From contig JAHCJI010000001.1 of NCBI GenBank assembly GCA_026126305.1, forward strand, positions 1-64,000: 64,000 nucleotides of DNA, read 5' to 3'. The notes under the pieces were generated by a model. That model searched no databases, was not told where the DNA came from, and saw only the letters and a list, made by a program, of their open reading frames with translations. Of this stretch, positions 19,933-28,928 are shown piece after piece. This stretch comes from Phycisphaeraceae bacterium. Its GTDB lineage: Bacteria; Planctomycetota; Phycisphaerae; Phycisphaerales; UBA1924. Each line of letters begins with the position of its first letter. The first letter of the stretch is position 1. The translations under genes were made by a program, and so were the position numbers.

Positions 19933-20508
19933 TCAGCCCTCGGCCGGTGCCACGGCAACCTTGGCCGGCCGTAGCACACGCTCACCCATCGCATACCCGC
20001 TCTGGAAGACCCTCGAGACGCATCCCGGGCCAACTCCCTCGGCGGGCTGTTGCATGACCGCCTCGTGCCGGCCGGGGTTGAACGCCTCGCCCACCTCGGG
20101 CTCGATGGGCACCACGCCGTGCCGCGCCATCGCCTTCATCGCCTCTGCCCGGATGGTGCCGATGGCCTGGAACATCTGCTCGGGCGTGATGCTGGCCGGA
20201 TCCTGCGAGAGCGCCATGTCGAGGCTGTCGAGCGCACCGAGCATCGACTCGCACACGTCACGCACGCCCCGCGCCCGAGCCTCCACCTCGTTGCCCGCCG
20301 CCCGACGCTGGAAGTTCTGGAAATCGGCCAGCGAACGCTTCCAGCGGCTCTCCATCTCCTCGAAGTCGGACGACAACTTCTCGAAGAACGCCTGCGCATC
20401 GCTGGCGTCCAGATTCCCCGACTCATCTCGGATGATGTCGCCGAAGGTGGCCGGTGGCCCGTCGTTGTTCTGGTCGCGATCGACCGTCTCGTGCTCGTGG
20501 TTGGCCAT
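19933..20508 (-). CDS. grpE: Nucleotide exchange factor GrpE
   Basis: Releases ADP from DnaK in the Hsp70 cycle. An acidic N terminus is followed by a long helix (LSSDFEEMESRWKRSLADFQ and NFQRRAAGNEVEARAR) and the C-terminal beta-wing with FNPGRHEAVMQQP and GYAMGERVLRPAKVAV, the family signature. Length 191 aa. It follows dnaJ by 17 bp. DnaK itself is not in the window. Confidence 0.95.
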   Translation of the reverse strand: MANHEHETVDRDQNNDGPPATFGDIIRDESGNLDASDAQAFFEKLSSDFEEMESRWKRSLADFQNFQRRAAGNEVEARARGVRDVCESMLGALDSLDMALSQDPASITPEQMFQAIGTIRAEAMKAMARHGVVPIEPEVGEAFNPGRHEAVMQQPAEGVGPGCVSRVFQSGYAMGERVLRPAKVAVAPAEG

Positions 20509-20525
20509 GGTTTACTTCCTCGCAC

Positions 20526-21674
20526 TTAGAACAGGTCGCGGATCTTCTTCAGGAAGCCGTGGCTCTCGGGCATGACGTGCTGGTCTTCGCTCTCGGCGAA
20601 CTCTCGCAGCAGCCGCTCCTGCTTCTCACTGAGTTTCTTTGGGATCTCCACGCGCGTGACCAGCACCAGATCTCCCCGCCGCCCGCTGCGCAGGTTGGGC
20701 AGTCCCTCGCCGTGCAGGCGAAAGAGCGTGCCGTGTTGCGTGCCCCTGGGGATCGTCTGCTTCACCTTTCCCGTGAGCGTTGGCACGTCCATCTCGGTGC
20801 CCAGCGCCGCCTGCGTGAAGCCGATGGGCAGTTCCATCAGCAGGTGGTCGCCATCGCGCCGGAACATTTCGTGCTCGAGCACACGCACCACGACGTGCAG
20901 GTCTCCCCGCACGCCCGCGCCGCTGGGCGAGGCCTCGGGAGGTGGCGGCTCGCCCTCGCCCTGCACGCGAACGGCCTGGCCTTCGTGGATGCCCGCGGGG
21001 ATGCGCACGCTCAGCACACGCTTGCGAGGCACGCGGCCCTTGCCCTTGCACGCCGTGCAGTGCTCCTTCACGATCGAGCCCCGGCCGCGGCAACTCGGGC
21101 AGGCCGTCACCATGCGGAACATACCGCCCATGCCGGCTTGCTGCACCTTGCCATGACCGTCGCACGTGGGGCACTTGAGCGGCTCGGTGCCGGGCTTGGC
21201 GCCCGTGCCCGCGCACGCGTCGCACACGTCGAGCCTGGTAAACTCAACGTCGCGCTCGGTGCCGGCGAGCACGTCCTTGAGCTCGATCTCGACCTCGGTC
21301 TCCAGGTCGTACCCGCGCGCGACGCGCTGGCGACCGCCGCGGCCGCCCATGCCGCCAAACCCGCCGCCGCCGAAGATGTCGCTGAACATCGAGAAGATGT
21401 CCTCGACGTTCATGTGGCTGAAGTCGTGGGCCGCCCCGCCCTGCCCGCGCAACCCCTCGTGCCCGTACTGGTCGTAGCGGGCCCGCTTGTCCTTGTCGCT
21501 CAGGACCTCGTACGCCTCGGCCGCCTCCTTGAACTTCGCCTCGGCCTGGGCATCCCCCGGGTTTCGATCCGGGTGGAACTTCAACGCCAGCCGGCGATAC
21601 GCCCGCTTGATGTCGTCCTCCGAAGCATCACGCTCGAGGCCAAGAATCTCGTAGTAGTCGCGGGTGGTGGGCAC
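20526..21674 (-). CDS. dnaJ: Chaperone DnaJ (type I Hsp40)
   Basis: Co-chaperone stimulating DnaK ATPase. J domain at residues 1-70 with [10 protein letters not shown] (HPD motif); a Gly-rich segment with [13 protein letters not shown]; four zinc-binding repeats [24 protein letters not shown] and CTACKGKG; then the two client-binding beta domains. Length 382 aa, normal. Starts with GTG whose first base is also the last base of the upstream stop codon (1-bp overlap), so it is probably coupled to the 72-aa ORF before it. Confidence 0.95.
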   Translation of the reverse strand: MPTTRDYYEILGLERDASEDDIKRAYRRLALKFHPDRNPGDAQAEAKFKEAAEAYEVLSDKDKRARYDQYGHEGLRGQGGAAHDFSHMNVEDIFSMFSDIFGGGGFGGMGGRGGRQRVARGYDLETEVEIELKDVLAGTERDVEFTRLDVCDACAGTGAKPGTEPLKCPTCDGHGKVQQAGMGGMFRMVTACPSCRGRGSIVKEHCTACKGKGRVPRKRVLSVRIPAGIHEGQAVRVQGEGEPPPPEASPSGAGVRGDLHVVVRVLEHEMFRRDGDHLLMELPIGFTQAALGTEMDVPTLTGKVKQTIPRGTQHGTLFRLHGEGLPNLRSGRRGDLVLVTRVEIPKKLSEKQERLLREFAESEDQHVMPESHGFLKKIRDLF

Positions 21675-21892
21675 TAGTTGATTCCCTTCCGCAAACCGCC
21701 TGATTCACGCAGCGTGCCCCACAACTCCTGCAACTCTACCCAATCAAGCCCAATAAGCGAATGGCAATCAGACTCTTCAATCACAAAACCGCCGTGGAGC
21801 GCATGGTTTATAACATTGGACAGACCGGCCAGCTCATCACGAGTGAATCGCAAGGTCACGGACTTGTCCGATGTTTCGACCTGTTCAGCCAA
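21674..21892 (-). CDS. Small conserved-looking hypothetical protein between groEL1 and dnaJ
   Basis: A 72-aa reading frame starting TTG immediately after the groEL1 TAA (TAATTG) and ending in a TAG that overlaps the dnaJ GTG. Composition is soluble and acidic ([20 protein letters not shown], then [16 protein letters not shown]), predicted mostly helical, with no known motif. Position and tight coupling on both sides support translation; the unusual TTG start with no separate Shine-Dalgarno weakens it. It might serve as a coupling peptide or a small helper protein. Confidence 0.55.
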   Translation of the reverse strand: MAEQVETSDKSVTLRFTRDELAGLSNVINHALHGGFVIEESDCHSLIGLDWVELQELWGTLRESGGLRKGIN

Positions 21893-23506
21893 TTACGACA
21901 CCGCCCCCACCACCGGCTCAACCTCATCCTTCAGCTCGGTGATCAGCACGTCGGTCGTCAGCATCAACCCGGCAACCGACGCCGCGTTGACCAAGGCCGT
22001 CCTCGGCACCAGCGCCGCGTCGATGATGCCGGCCTTCACCAGGTCGACATACTCACCCGTGGCCGCGTTGAAGCCCTCGGTGGCCTTGCTCTCGCGCACT
22101 GTCTCGACCACCAGGTCGCCGTCGTAGCCGGCGTTCTCGGCGATCTGCTTCACGCAGCTCTCCACCGCATCATAAACGATGTCGTAGCCGATCTGCTCGT
22201 CGCCCTTGGCCTTCTTGCGGGCCGCCTCGATGGCCTCCTGCGTCCGCAGCAGCGCCACGCCGCCGCCGGGCACGTAGCCCTCCTTCGCCGCGGCGCGGGT
22301 GGCCGCCAGCGCGTCCTCGACGAGGTCCTTGCGCTGTTTCATCTCCATCTCGCTCGCCCCGCCCACGTGGATAATGCACACGCCGCCGGTCAGCTTCGCG
22401 TGACGCTCCATCAACTTCTCGCGGTCGTAGTCGCTGGTCGAGGCGTCGTGCTGGGCCTTGATCTGCTCGGCCCGGGCGGTGATGTCCTTCTTCTTGCCGG
22501 CACCTTCGATGATCGTCGTGTCGTCCTTGGTGATGACGACCTTCTTGGCCTTGCCCAGTTCGCCCAACTCCACCGATTCCAGGCTCCGGCCCAGGTCCTC
22601 GCTGAAGAACGTGCCGCCCGTCAGGATCGCGATGTCCTGCAACATCGCCTTGCGACGGTCGCCGAAGCCCGGCGCCTTCACCGCCGCGATCTTCAGCGAG
22701 CCACGCAGGCGGTTGACCACCAGCGTCGCCAGCACCTCGTTGTCCATATCCTCGGCGATGATCAGCAATGGCTTGCCGCCCGAGACCACCTTGTTCAGCA
22801 ATGGCAGCAGGTCCGTCAGATTGCCGATCTTCTTTTCGTGGATCAGGATCAGGCAGTCCTCGAGCACCGACTCGGCGGTCTTGGGGTCGGTCATGAAGTA
22901 GGGCGACATGTACCCCTTGTCGAACTGCATGCCCTCGACAAATTCGAGCTCGGTCTCGCTGCCGCGGCCTTCCTCGACCTCCACGACGCCCTCCGAGCCG
23001 ACCTTTCCAATGGCGTCGGCGATCAGCGCTCCCACGGCAGCATCGTGGTTCGCCGACACCGTGGCCACCTTGCGATAGTCGTCCTTGCCCTTGCACTTGA
23101 TGGCCGAGGCCATGATGGCCTCGCTGGCGGCGTTGGCCGCGGCATTGATCCCACGCTGGATCTGCACGGCGTTGGCACCCGTCGAGACGTGCTTGAGGCC
23201 CGCGGTGAAGATCGCCTGGGCCAGCACGGTCGCCGTCGTCGTGCCATCGCCGGCCTTGTCGTTGGTCTTCTTGGCCACCTGGTGCACCATCTTGGCACCC
23301 ATCGAGGCGAACGGCTCGGGAAGCTCGATCTCCCGCGCCACCGTCACGCCGTCCTTAGTCACCTGAGGGCTGCCAAAGCTCTTCTGGATCACCACGTTTC
23401 GGCCCGCGGGCCCCATGGTGCACTTGACGGCGTCGGCCAACCGGTCAACCCCCCGCTTCATCTCGAGCAGGGCGGCTTCGTCGAACATGACTTGCTTATG
23501 GGACAT
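21893..23506 (-). CDS. groL: Chaperonin GroEL, copy 1 (no GGM tail)
   Basis: 60-kDa chaperonin subunit that folds proteins in a GroES-capped ring. Key segments are intact: [20 protein letters not shown], the nucleotide-binding [21 protein letters not shown], and GGGVALLR. Length 537 aa. The C terminus ends [11 protein letters not shown] and lacks the flexible Gly-Gly-Met tail that copy 2 has, suggesting a specialised copy. Separated from groES by the S23 cassette; 36 bp lie between the S23 stop and this ATG. Confidence 0.95.
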   Translation of the reverse strand: MSHKQVMFDEAALLEMKRGVDRLADAVKCTMGPAGRNVVIQKSFGSPQVTKDGVTVAREIELPEPFASMGAKMVHQVAKKTNDKAGDGTTTATVLAQAIFTAGLKHVSTGANAVQIQRGINAAANAASEAIMASAIKCKGKDDYRKVATVSANHDAAVGALIADAIGKVGSEGVVEVEEGRGSETELEFVEGMQFDKGYMSPYFMTDPKTAESVLEDCLILIHEKKIGNLTDLLPLLNKVVSGGKPLLIIAEDMDNEVLATLVVNRLRGSLKIAAVKAPGFGDRRKAMLQDIAILTGGTFFSEDLGRSLESVELGELGKAKKVVITKDDTTIIEGAGKKKDITARAEQIKAQHDASTSDYDREKLMERHAKLTGGVCIIHVGGASEMEMKQRKDLVEDALAATRAAAKEGYVPGGGVALLRTQEAIEAARKKAKGDEQIGYDIVYDAVESCVKQIAENAGYDGDLVVETVRESKATEGFNAATGEYVDLVKAGIIDAALVPRTALVNAASVAGLMLTTDVLITELKDEVEPVVGAVS

Positions 23507-23522
23507 GGGGAACTCCTTCGGG

Positions 23523-23551
23523 GAGGCATTAGGGATTAGGCACTAGGCATT
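23523..23551. repeat. Left 29-bp inverted repeat of the S23 cassette
   Basis: Matches the reverse complement of 23922-23950 at 25 of 29 positions (core GAGGCATT...GGGATT...TAGGCATT). It overlaps the last codons and stop of the S23 gene. Confidence 0.85.
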
Positions 23552-23923
23552 CGTCCCGGCCTCGATACTGCGAATCAGGCCCGCGAGGACCCGGCCGCAT
23601 TCATGTGACGTTGCCTCGATGGTCGTATGCCGGTCTTGGTCGAGGTAGCCAAGTTCCCGGGCAATGAGCAATTGCGTGTCGATCTCGAATACTGAACCGC
23701 GAGCCATTCGTAAGAATCGGAGGTAATCCTGCCGCGCGCCTCGCCCGTACCCCTCGGCAATGTTGCTTGGAACCGAAACGGAGGCACGCCGAAGCTGGTT
23801 GGAAAGGCCATAGCGTTCATGGGCTGGAAAGCCTTCGGTGATGAGGTAGATATCTTTCGCAAGCCGTACACCAAGCTGCCAGGCAACCAAGTCTCGGTGC
23901 GATTGAATCTCCCCTCTTCCCAA
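23543..23923 (-). CDS. Four-helix-bundle protein of the S23 (23S rRNA intervening sequence) family
   Basis: Small helical protein (126 aa) of the family first found inside 23S rRNA intervening sequences and also related to diversity-generating-retroelement Avd proteins. Typical features: SHRDLVAWQLGVRLAKDIY, RYGLSNQLRRASVSVPSNIA, EGYGRG and FLRMARGSVFEIDTQL. The start is probably TTG 23923 (GGGGA upstream, in-frame TAG just before); an ATT at 23908 directly follows GAGGGGAG and is a weaker option. Start and stop codons both fall in the flanking 29-bp inverted repeats, and the unit sits between groES and groEL1. Function is unknown; probably an inserted passenger. Confidence 0.88.
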   Translation of the reverse strand: MGRGEIQSHRDLVAWQLGVRLAKDIYLITEGFPAHERYGLSNQLRRASVSVPSNIAEGYGRGARQDYLRFLRMARGSVFEIDTQLLIARELGYLDQDRHTTIEATSHECGRVLAGLIRSIEAGTNA

Positions 23924-23950
23924 TGCCTAATCCCCAATCCCAAATGCCTC
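23922..23950. repeat. Right 29-bp inverted repeat of the S23 cassette
   Basis: Partner of 23523-23551, inverted, 25/29 identical. It covers the proposed start codon and ends 4 bp before the groES stop codon. The whole cassette (23523-23950) is 428 bp. Confidence 0.85.
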
Positions 23951-23954
23951 CACT

Positions 23955-24245
23955 TCAGCTATCGAGAATGCCGAGAAGTTCGCTCTCGCGCAGGATCAGG
24001 TGCTGGTCCCCCTTCACCTCCACCTCCGTGCCCGCGTACTTGCCAAAGACCACCGTGTCACCCTTCTTCACCGTCGGCTTGGCCCGCTCGCCGTTGTCCA
24101 AGCGGCGGCCGGGGCCCACGGCGACGACCTTGCCCATCATGGGCCGCTCCTTGCTCGTCTCGGGCAGGTAGATGCCCGACTCGGTCCGAGACTCCTTCTC
24201 CAAGGGGCGAACAACGATCCGATCTTCGAGGGGTTTGACGTTCAT
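23955..24245 (-). CDS. groS: Co-chaperonin GroES
   Basis: Caps the GroEL ring. Length 96 aa with the family pattern PLEDRIVVRPLEKESRTESG, the mobile loop GIYLPETSKERPMMGKV, VAVGPGR, and a C-terminal KGDQHLILRESELLGIL. Starts 41 bp after the DUF5615 gene. Followed by the S23 cassette, then groEL1. Confidence 0.96.
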   Translation of the reverse strand: MNVKPLEDRIVVRPLEKESRTESGIYLPETSKERPMMGKVVAVGPGRRLDNGERAKPTVKKGDTVVFGKYAGTEVEVKGDQHLILRESELLGILDS

Positions 24246-24286
24246 GCTTGTGCTCCTGACATCCGCATGCCAAGTGAATGATGGAC

Positions 24287-24637
24287 TTACTCAGCCGTTC
24301 GGATGCGCACCCGGGCGGCTTCAACCGTCAGAATGGCTCCGGCCATGAGATCCGTGCCGTACTTCGCGATGGCATCGACACTCATCGGGCCTTGCCGGCC
24401 TGCGGCGATGCCGACCAACCGGATGATACCAGAATGTTTGAGGCCACGAACCACGGCGATTTCTCCAAAGTCCTTGTCGAGTGTGACCACCACACTCTTT
24501 TCCGCGATGGCTCGCTCGATGATGGCCAGGTCCCCCGGGTCCGTCTCGAGTTCGCCGATCCAATCGACCTCGTGCCCGGCTTCTCGCAACGCTTCCGCCG
24601 CACGACCCCAGACACAAGTGTCCAGCAAAACCTTCAC
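24287..24637 (-). CDS. DUF5615 PIN-like protein (predicted toxin)
   Basis: 116 aa, PIN-like fold of the Mut7-C/DUF5615 type: KVLLDTCVWGRAAEALREAG at the N terminus with the first acidic residue, and VVVTLDKDFGEIAVVRG carrying the conserved Asp-Lys-Asp-Phe. These proteins usually pair with DUF433 proteins and are predicted RNases of toxin-antitoxin pairs. Overlaps the DUF433 gene by 4 bp (ATGA). Its place between two chaperonin genes is unusual. Toxicity is inferred from family pairing, not shown. Confidence 0.85.
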   Translation of the reverse strand: MKVLLDTCVWGRAAEALREAGHEVDWIGELETDPGDLAIIERAIAEKSVVVTLDKDFGEIAVVRGLKHSGIIRLVGIAAGRQGPMSVDAIAKYGTDLMAGAILTVEAARVRIRTAE

Positions 24638-24891
24638 GCCGCGTCACCCGAACCCTTGAGCGCCGGCTCCACCCGCTCGTGCCCAACTACGCGCCTCGCG
24701 TACGCCATGCACGCCCGGATATCCGCATCCTCAAGCCACGAATAACCTTCGAGGATCGTCTCAAAACTGTCGCCCGAGGCGAGCATGCCCAGCACGTGCT
24801 CGACGGCCAGACGACGACCGCGGATGATCGGCTTGCCGCCGAAGATCGCAGGGTCGGTCGTGATGCGCTCGAGCAATTGCTGTTCGGTCAT
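24634..24891 (-). CDS. DUF433 protein (predicted antitoxin)
   Basis: 85 aa with the full DUF433 pattern: ITTDPAIFGGKPIIRGRRLA, VEHVLGMLASGDSFETILE, GYSWLEDADIRACMAYARR. The family has a helix-turn-helix-like core and is normally the upstream partner of a DUF5615 toxin, as here. Lies 21 bp downstream of groEL2. Confidence 0.88.
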   Translation of the reverse strand: MTEQQLLERITTDPAIFGGKPIIRGRRLAVEHVLGMLASGDSFETILEGYSWLEDADIRACMAYARRVVGHERVEPALKGSGDAA

Positions 24892-24912
24892 GGCGGCACC
24901 TCCAGATCTAGC

Positions 24913-26649
24913 TTAGAACCCCATCCCGCCCATACCACCCATGCCACCCATCCCGCCCATGCCGTCCATGTCCGGGCCGCCGTGCGAGTGGCCCGCATCC
25001 TTGCCCGGCTTCTCGGTGATCAGGCAGTCGGCCGCAAGCAGCACGCTGGCGACGCTTGCGGCGTTTTGCAGGGCCGAACGGTCGACCTTGGCAGGTGTCA
25101 TCACGCCCGCCTTCACCAGGTCCTCGTAGGTGTCGGTCAGCGCGTTGTAACCAAAGTTGGTCTTGGGGTCGGCCTCGATCTTCTCTTGGATCTTGGCGAC
25201 CACGACCGTGCCCTTCACGCCCGCGTTGTCGGCGATGGTCTTGGTCGGCACCGTCAGCGCCTCGCGCACCAGGTGCATGCCCGCCGCCACGTCGTACTTG
25301 GCGTGCCCGATCTCGTCGGCCGAAACATCACGGGCCTTGCCGAAGACGGCCTTCCACTCCTTCATCTTCTCGATAGCAGCGCGGGCGTGGATGAAGCTGG
25401 TGCCCCCGCCGGGGACGATGCCCTCGGCGACCGCCGCCCGCGTGGCGTGCAGCGCGTCCTCGACGCGGGCCTTGCGCTCCTTCAGTTCCGCCTCGCTGGC
25501 CGCGCCCACCTTGATCTGCGCGACGCCGCCGGCCAGCTTGGCCAGCCGCTCCTGCAACTTCTCTCGGTCGTAGTCGCTGCTGGCCTCTTCGATCTCTCGG
25601 CGGATCTGGGCGATGCGGCCCTGGATGTCGCTGGTCTTGCCCGCGCCTTCGATGATCGTGGTATTGTCGGCGTCGATCTCGACCTTCTTGGCCATGCCCA
25701 GGTGGCCCATGTCCACCTTCTCGAGCTCCATGCCCAGGTCCTTCATGATCGCCGTCGCGCCCGTCAGCGTGGCAATGTCGCCCAGCATGGCCTTGCGACG
25801 ATCGCCATAGCCCGGTGCCTTCACCGCGGCCACTTGCAAAGTGCCGCGCAGCTTGTTGATGACCAGCGTGGCCAGCGCCTCGCCCGTGATGTCCTCGGCG
25901 ATGATGAGCAGGGGCTTCTTGGCGGCCATCACCTTCTCGAGCACGGGCACGAGCTTCTGCACGTTCTCGATCTTGTCCTCGTGGATCAGCACCAGCGCCT
26001 TGTCGAATTCCACGCGCATGGCGTCGGCATCGGTCACAAAGTTGGGCGAGAGGTACCCACGGTCGAACTGCATGCCCTCGACCACCGTCACCTCGGTGTC
26101 CAGGCCGCGGCCTTCCTCGACGGTGATCACGCCATCCTTGCCCACCTTCTCGAAGGCGTCGGCCATGATCTTGCCGATCTCGGCGTCGTTGTTGGCGCTG
26201 ATGGTGGCCACGTTCTGGATGTCGGCCTTGCCCTTGATCGGGGTCGCCAGGTCGTCGATCGCGCCCGTGGCCGCCTCCACAGCAAGTTTCATCCCCCGCA
26301 CCAGGGCATTGGCGTCAACGCCCGCAGCGACATACTTCAAACCCTGCCGGAAGAGCGCCTCGGCCAGCACGGTGGCCGTGGTCGTGCCGTCGCCCGCGTC
26401 ATCACTGGTCTTGCTGGCGGCTTCCTTCACAAGGCGAGCGCCCATGTCCTCGGCCGGGTTCCGCAGCTCGATCTCTTCTGCCACGGAAACCCCGTCCTTG
26501 GTCACGGTCGGCCCGCCCCAGGACTTGTCAAGGACGGCGTTGCGCCCCTTAGGGCCCAGGGTGCTCTTGACGGCGCGGGCCAGTTTCTCAACGCCGGCCA
26601 GCAGGGCCTGGCGTGCTTCGGTATCGAAGGTCAGTTCTTTGACGGCCAT
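24913..26649 (-). CDS. groL: Chaperonin GroEL, copy 2 (with GGM tail)
   Basis: Second 60-kDa chaperonin subunit, 578 aa. [53 protein letters not shown] and GGGTSFIHA are intact. It ends in a flexible tail of repeated Gly-Gly-Met ([16 protein letters not shown]), preceded by a His/Gly segment ([10 protein letters not shown]). ATG 26649 (GGAG upstream) is chosen over 26724 because GroEL proteins start at this point. It heads the long minus-strand chaperone run. The two copies differ clearly in sequence, so this is an old duplication. Confidence 0.95.
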   Translation of the reverse strand: MAVKELTFDTEARQALLAGVEKLARAVKSTLGPKGRNAVLDKSWGGPTVTKDGVSVAEEIELRNPAEDMGARLVKEAASKTSDDAGDGTTTATVLAEALFRQGLKYVAAGVDANALVRGMKLAVEAATGAIDDLATPIKGKADIQNVATISANNDAEIGKIMADAFEKVGKDGVITVEEGRGLDTEVTVVEGMQFDRGYLSPNFVTDADAMRVEFDKALVLIHEDKIENVQKLVPVLEKVMAAKKPLLIIAEDITGEALATLVINKLRGTLQVAAVKAPGYGDRRKAMLGDIATLTGATAIMKDLGMELEKVDMGHLGMAKKVEIDADNTTIIEGAGKTSDIQGRIAQIRREIEEASSDYDREKLQERLAKLAGGVAQIKVGAASEAELKERKARVEDALHATRAAVAEGIVPGGGTSFIHARAAIEKMKEWKAVFGKARDVSADEIGHAKYDVAAGMHLVREALTVPTKTIADNAGVKGTVVVAKIQEKIEADPKTNFGYNALTDTYEDLVKAGVMTPAKVDRSALQNAASVASVLLAADCLITEKPGKDAGHSHGGPDMDGMGGMGGMGGMGGMGF

Positions 26650-26979
26650 GGGTCGAAGTCTCCGTTTCGGGTCGATCGGAATGGCATGCCCCGCCGCCGG
26701 CGCGGCTGAGACCTGTTTACGCATGCAAGACTACAAGCCGCGCGCCAATCAAATCCGCACGCCAGACGGCCCGGGAAGGGCCTTCCTGACTGCCCATGCC
26801 CCAGGTCGACAGCTCTCGACCGCCAAAGTGGCACCCAATATGCAACCACATCTGCCGGGCACAGAACGCGGTCATGGGATTCCATCGTGCCCGGATGGTC
26901 CTTAAAGACACCCATTGAGGACGATCGGAGCTTGGGTGCTTGCTCGATCCCCCAACCTAGACACGCCTATCCTCGGCCC
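26650..26979. other. Divergent promoter region between groEL2 and nuoA
   Basis: 330 bp with no gene. It must carry the promoter of the groEL2-led transcript and that of nuoA. No CIRCE operator (TTAGCACTC-N9-GAGTGCTAA) is present. A short inverted repeat CACCCA/TGGGTG (26909-26914, 26933-26938) is visible but could be chance. Confidence 0.5.
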
Positions 26980-27372
26980 ATGCTCCTCGGCGTCACCGAT
27001 CCTGTGGCCTACCTGCCCTTGGCGGTCATCCTCATGGCCGCCATTGGCTTCTCCGTGATGAACCTGGTGCTGACCCGCATTCTGGGCCCAAACCGGGCGG
27101 GCGAAACCAAGGCCCTGACGTATGAGAGTGGCATGGAGGCCGTCGGCACGGCCCGCAAGCGATTCAATGTTCGCTTCTATCTGATCGCCATGGTCTTCCT
27201 GGTCTTTGACGTCGAGGTTGTGTTCCTTTACCCCTGGGCGGCCACATTCGCCAACCTGGAAGTGGGATCTGACGATCGCCTGCTGTGGCTGGCCCGCATC
27301 CTCTTCTTCCTGTTTACCACGATTGTGGCTTTTTTATACGGACTTCGCAAGGGCGTCTTCCGCTTCGATTGA
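26980..27372 (+). CDS. nuoA: NADH-quinone oxidoreductase subunit A
   Basis: Membrane subunit of respiratory complex I. 130 aa with three transmembrane helices (about residues 10-32, 66-88, 100-122) and the conserved loop TYESGMEAVGTARKRFNVRF followed by MVFLVFDVEVVFLYPWA. ATG 26980 is the natural family start. No nuoB or any other complex I gene follows; the next gene is a histidine kinase 114 bp away, so this nuoA is separated from the rest of the nuo set. Confidence 0.93.
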   Translation: MLLGVTDPVAYLPLAVILMAAIGFSVMNLVLTRILGPNRAGETKALTYESGMEAVGTARKRFNVRFYLIAMVFLVFDVEVVFLYPWAATFANLEVGSDDRLLWLARILFFLFTTIVAFLYGLRKGVFRFD

Positions 27373-27486
27373 CTTCCCCCTTAACACCCCATCCTCCAGA
27401 GCATCCCTTGGCTCGCCGATAGACCTCTGCGGCGGTTCGGAATGACCGTTTGTCGCCCCAAGTTGGGGCCAAGCAGGGGTTTGCAC

Positions 27487-28911
27487 ATGGGCTGGAGATT
27501 CTGGCAGCCCCGGGAACGGGCGATCCTCTCTCTCACAGGCATGTGTGCCGGGCTTTGCATTCTGGTTATCGGATCTAGTGGTTTCCTCATCATCGATCGA
27601 GTGGGTGTGCCATCGGACTTCATCCAATGGATCGAGCTTGCCGCTCTGCCACTGGGCACCGGACTGGCCCTGCTTGGCATCCACCGCTGGCTGAGGCGTC
27701 GGATGCTGTCGATGGCGGCACTCCGAGAGGCCGTACTTGCGTCCGAGAATATGGAGGCCAGCACCTCCGAGCTTCGACTCTCAGCTCAGTTTGGTCCGGA
27801 GGCTGGGGCCTGGAATGCTCTCTTGGAGCGTCTGTCACGCCCGGAAACTCATAGTGGGCGTGCGATCGATGGACAGGCCCAGCAAGATGGGGCCGATGGT
27901 CGACTGGCGTTATCGGTCTGCTCCGCCCTTTGGCAGGGTGTGCTCGTGGTCGGTGCCGACATGCGAATCCGATTCGCCAATCCCGCGTCGGCGATGTTGC
28001 TTGGGGTTGATGGTGGTACTTTGCCGGGCCGATTGTTATCGGATGTCATGGATGTCGGGCTCTTGCAGGATCCCAACGCCGGCCTTCGACGGGGCAGTGT
28101 GGAGATCGACCGCACGCTAGGCGAAGCCACGGCTCGGCTCCGTGTTTCGGTGCGCAGTGGTCGAGACGGCGACGGGCACGTGGTGGTGGTCGAGGACGTG
28201 ACGCAACTGCACGCGGCCGAGGATGCCCGGGCCAATTTCATCGCGCACGCGACGCACGAGTTGCGCACGCCTTTGACGAACATGCGTCTGTATGCCGAGA
28301 CGGCGCTGGGCGACGACTGCGACGAGGCGATGCTGGGGACGTGTCTGAATGTGATCAACCAGGAAGTGCGGCGCCTGGAACGTGTAGTTTCGGACATGCT
28401 GAGCGTGAGCGAGATGGAGGCCGGCGCCCTTTCGATCCAGGAGGGCGAGGCCCGATTGGATCAGTTGCTCGACGAGCTACGGCTGGAGTTTGAGCCTCTG
28501 GCGCAGGCCAAGGGCGTGCGGCTGAGGTTCGAGTTGCCCCCCAAGCTGCCGGTGGTTAAGGGCGACCGCGACAAGTTGTTGCAGGCCTATCACAACGTGC
28601 TGGGCAACGCCATCAAGTACACGCCCGAAGGTGGCGAGGTGACGCTGGCAGTGGAGGCCGCCGACGAGGGTCTGTTGGTGGTGGTGCGCGACACGGGCGT
28701 GGGCATCGCCGAGCAGGATCGCACAAAGATCTTCGAGCGGTTTTACCGGACCGATGACGTGCGTGCATCGGGCACGCAGGGAACCGGCCTTGGCCTGACG
28801 CTGGCCAAGGAGATCATGCTGTGCCACGAGGGCGGCATCGACGTGGACTCGACACCCGGCAAGGGCAGCGTGTTCACGCTGTCGCTGCCCCGCGCCCGGC
28901 TGGTTGCCTGA
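27487..28911 (+). CDS. Membrane-bound sensor histidine kinase with PAS domain
   Basis: 474 aa. Two transmembrane helices near the N terminus (about residues 13-40 and 53-72) with a very short loop between them, so sensing is probably intramembrane or cytoplasmic. A PAS-like domain follows (VLVVGADMRIRFANPASAML), then the HisKA H-box FIAHATHELRTPLTNMRLY (His near 257), N-box HNVLGNAIKYTPEGGEV, G1 DTGVGIAEQD, F-box FERFYR and G2 GTGLGLTLAKEI. ATG 27487 has AGGGG 7 nt upstream; an in-frame ATG at 27442 lacks one. No response regulator is adjacent; the nearest is at 40330-40746. Upstream of the pilus operon by 17 bp plus the STAS gene. Confidence 0.88.
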   Translation: MGWRFWQPRERAILSLTGMCAGLCILVIGSSGFLIIDRVGVPSDFIQWIELAALPLGTGLALLGIHRWLRRRMLSMAALREAVLASENMEASTSELRLSAQFGPEAGAWNALLERLSRPETHSGRAIDGQAQQDGADGRLALSVCSALWQGVLVVGADMRIRFANPASAMLLGVDGGTLPGRLLSDVMDVGLLQDPNAGLRRGSVEIDRTLGEATARLRVSVRSGRDGDGHVVVVEDVTQLHAAEDARANFIAHATHELRTPLTNMRLYAETALGDDCDEAMLGTCLNVINQEVRRLERVVSDMLSVSEMEAGALSIQEGEARLDQLLDELRLEFEPLAQAKGVRLRFELPPKLPVVKGDRDKLLQAYHNVLGNAIKYTPEGGEVTLAVEAADEGLLVVVRDTGVGIAEQDRTKIFERFYRTDDVRASGTQGTGLGLTLAKEIMLCHEGGIDVDSTPGKGSVFTLSLPRARLVA

Positions 28912-28928
28912 GGAAGGGGGTTCTCGCC

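Noticed and set aside
26650..26979. CIRCE/HrcA operator upstream of groEL2
   Set aside because: The TTAGCACTC-N9-GAGTGCTAA pattern is not found; only a weak 6-bp CACCCA/TGGGTG repeat is there.
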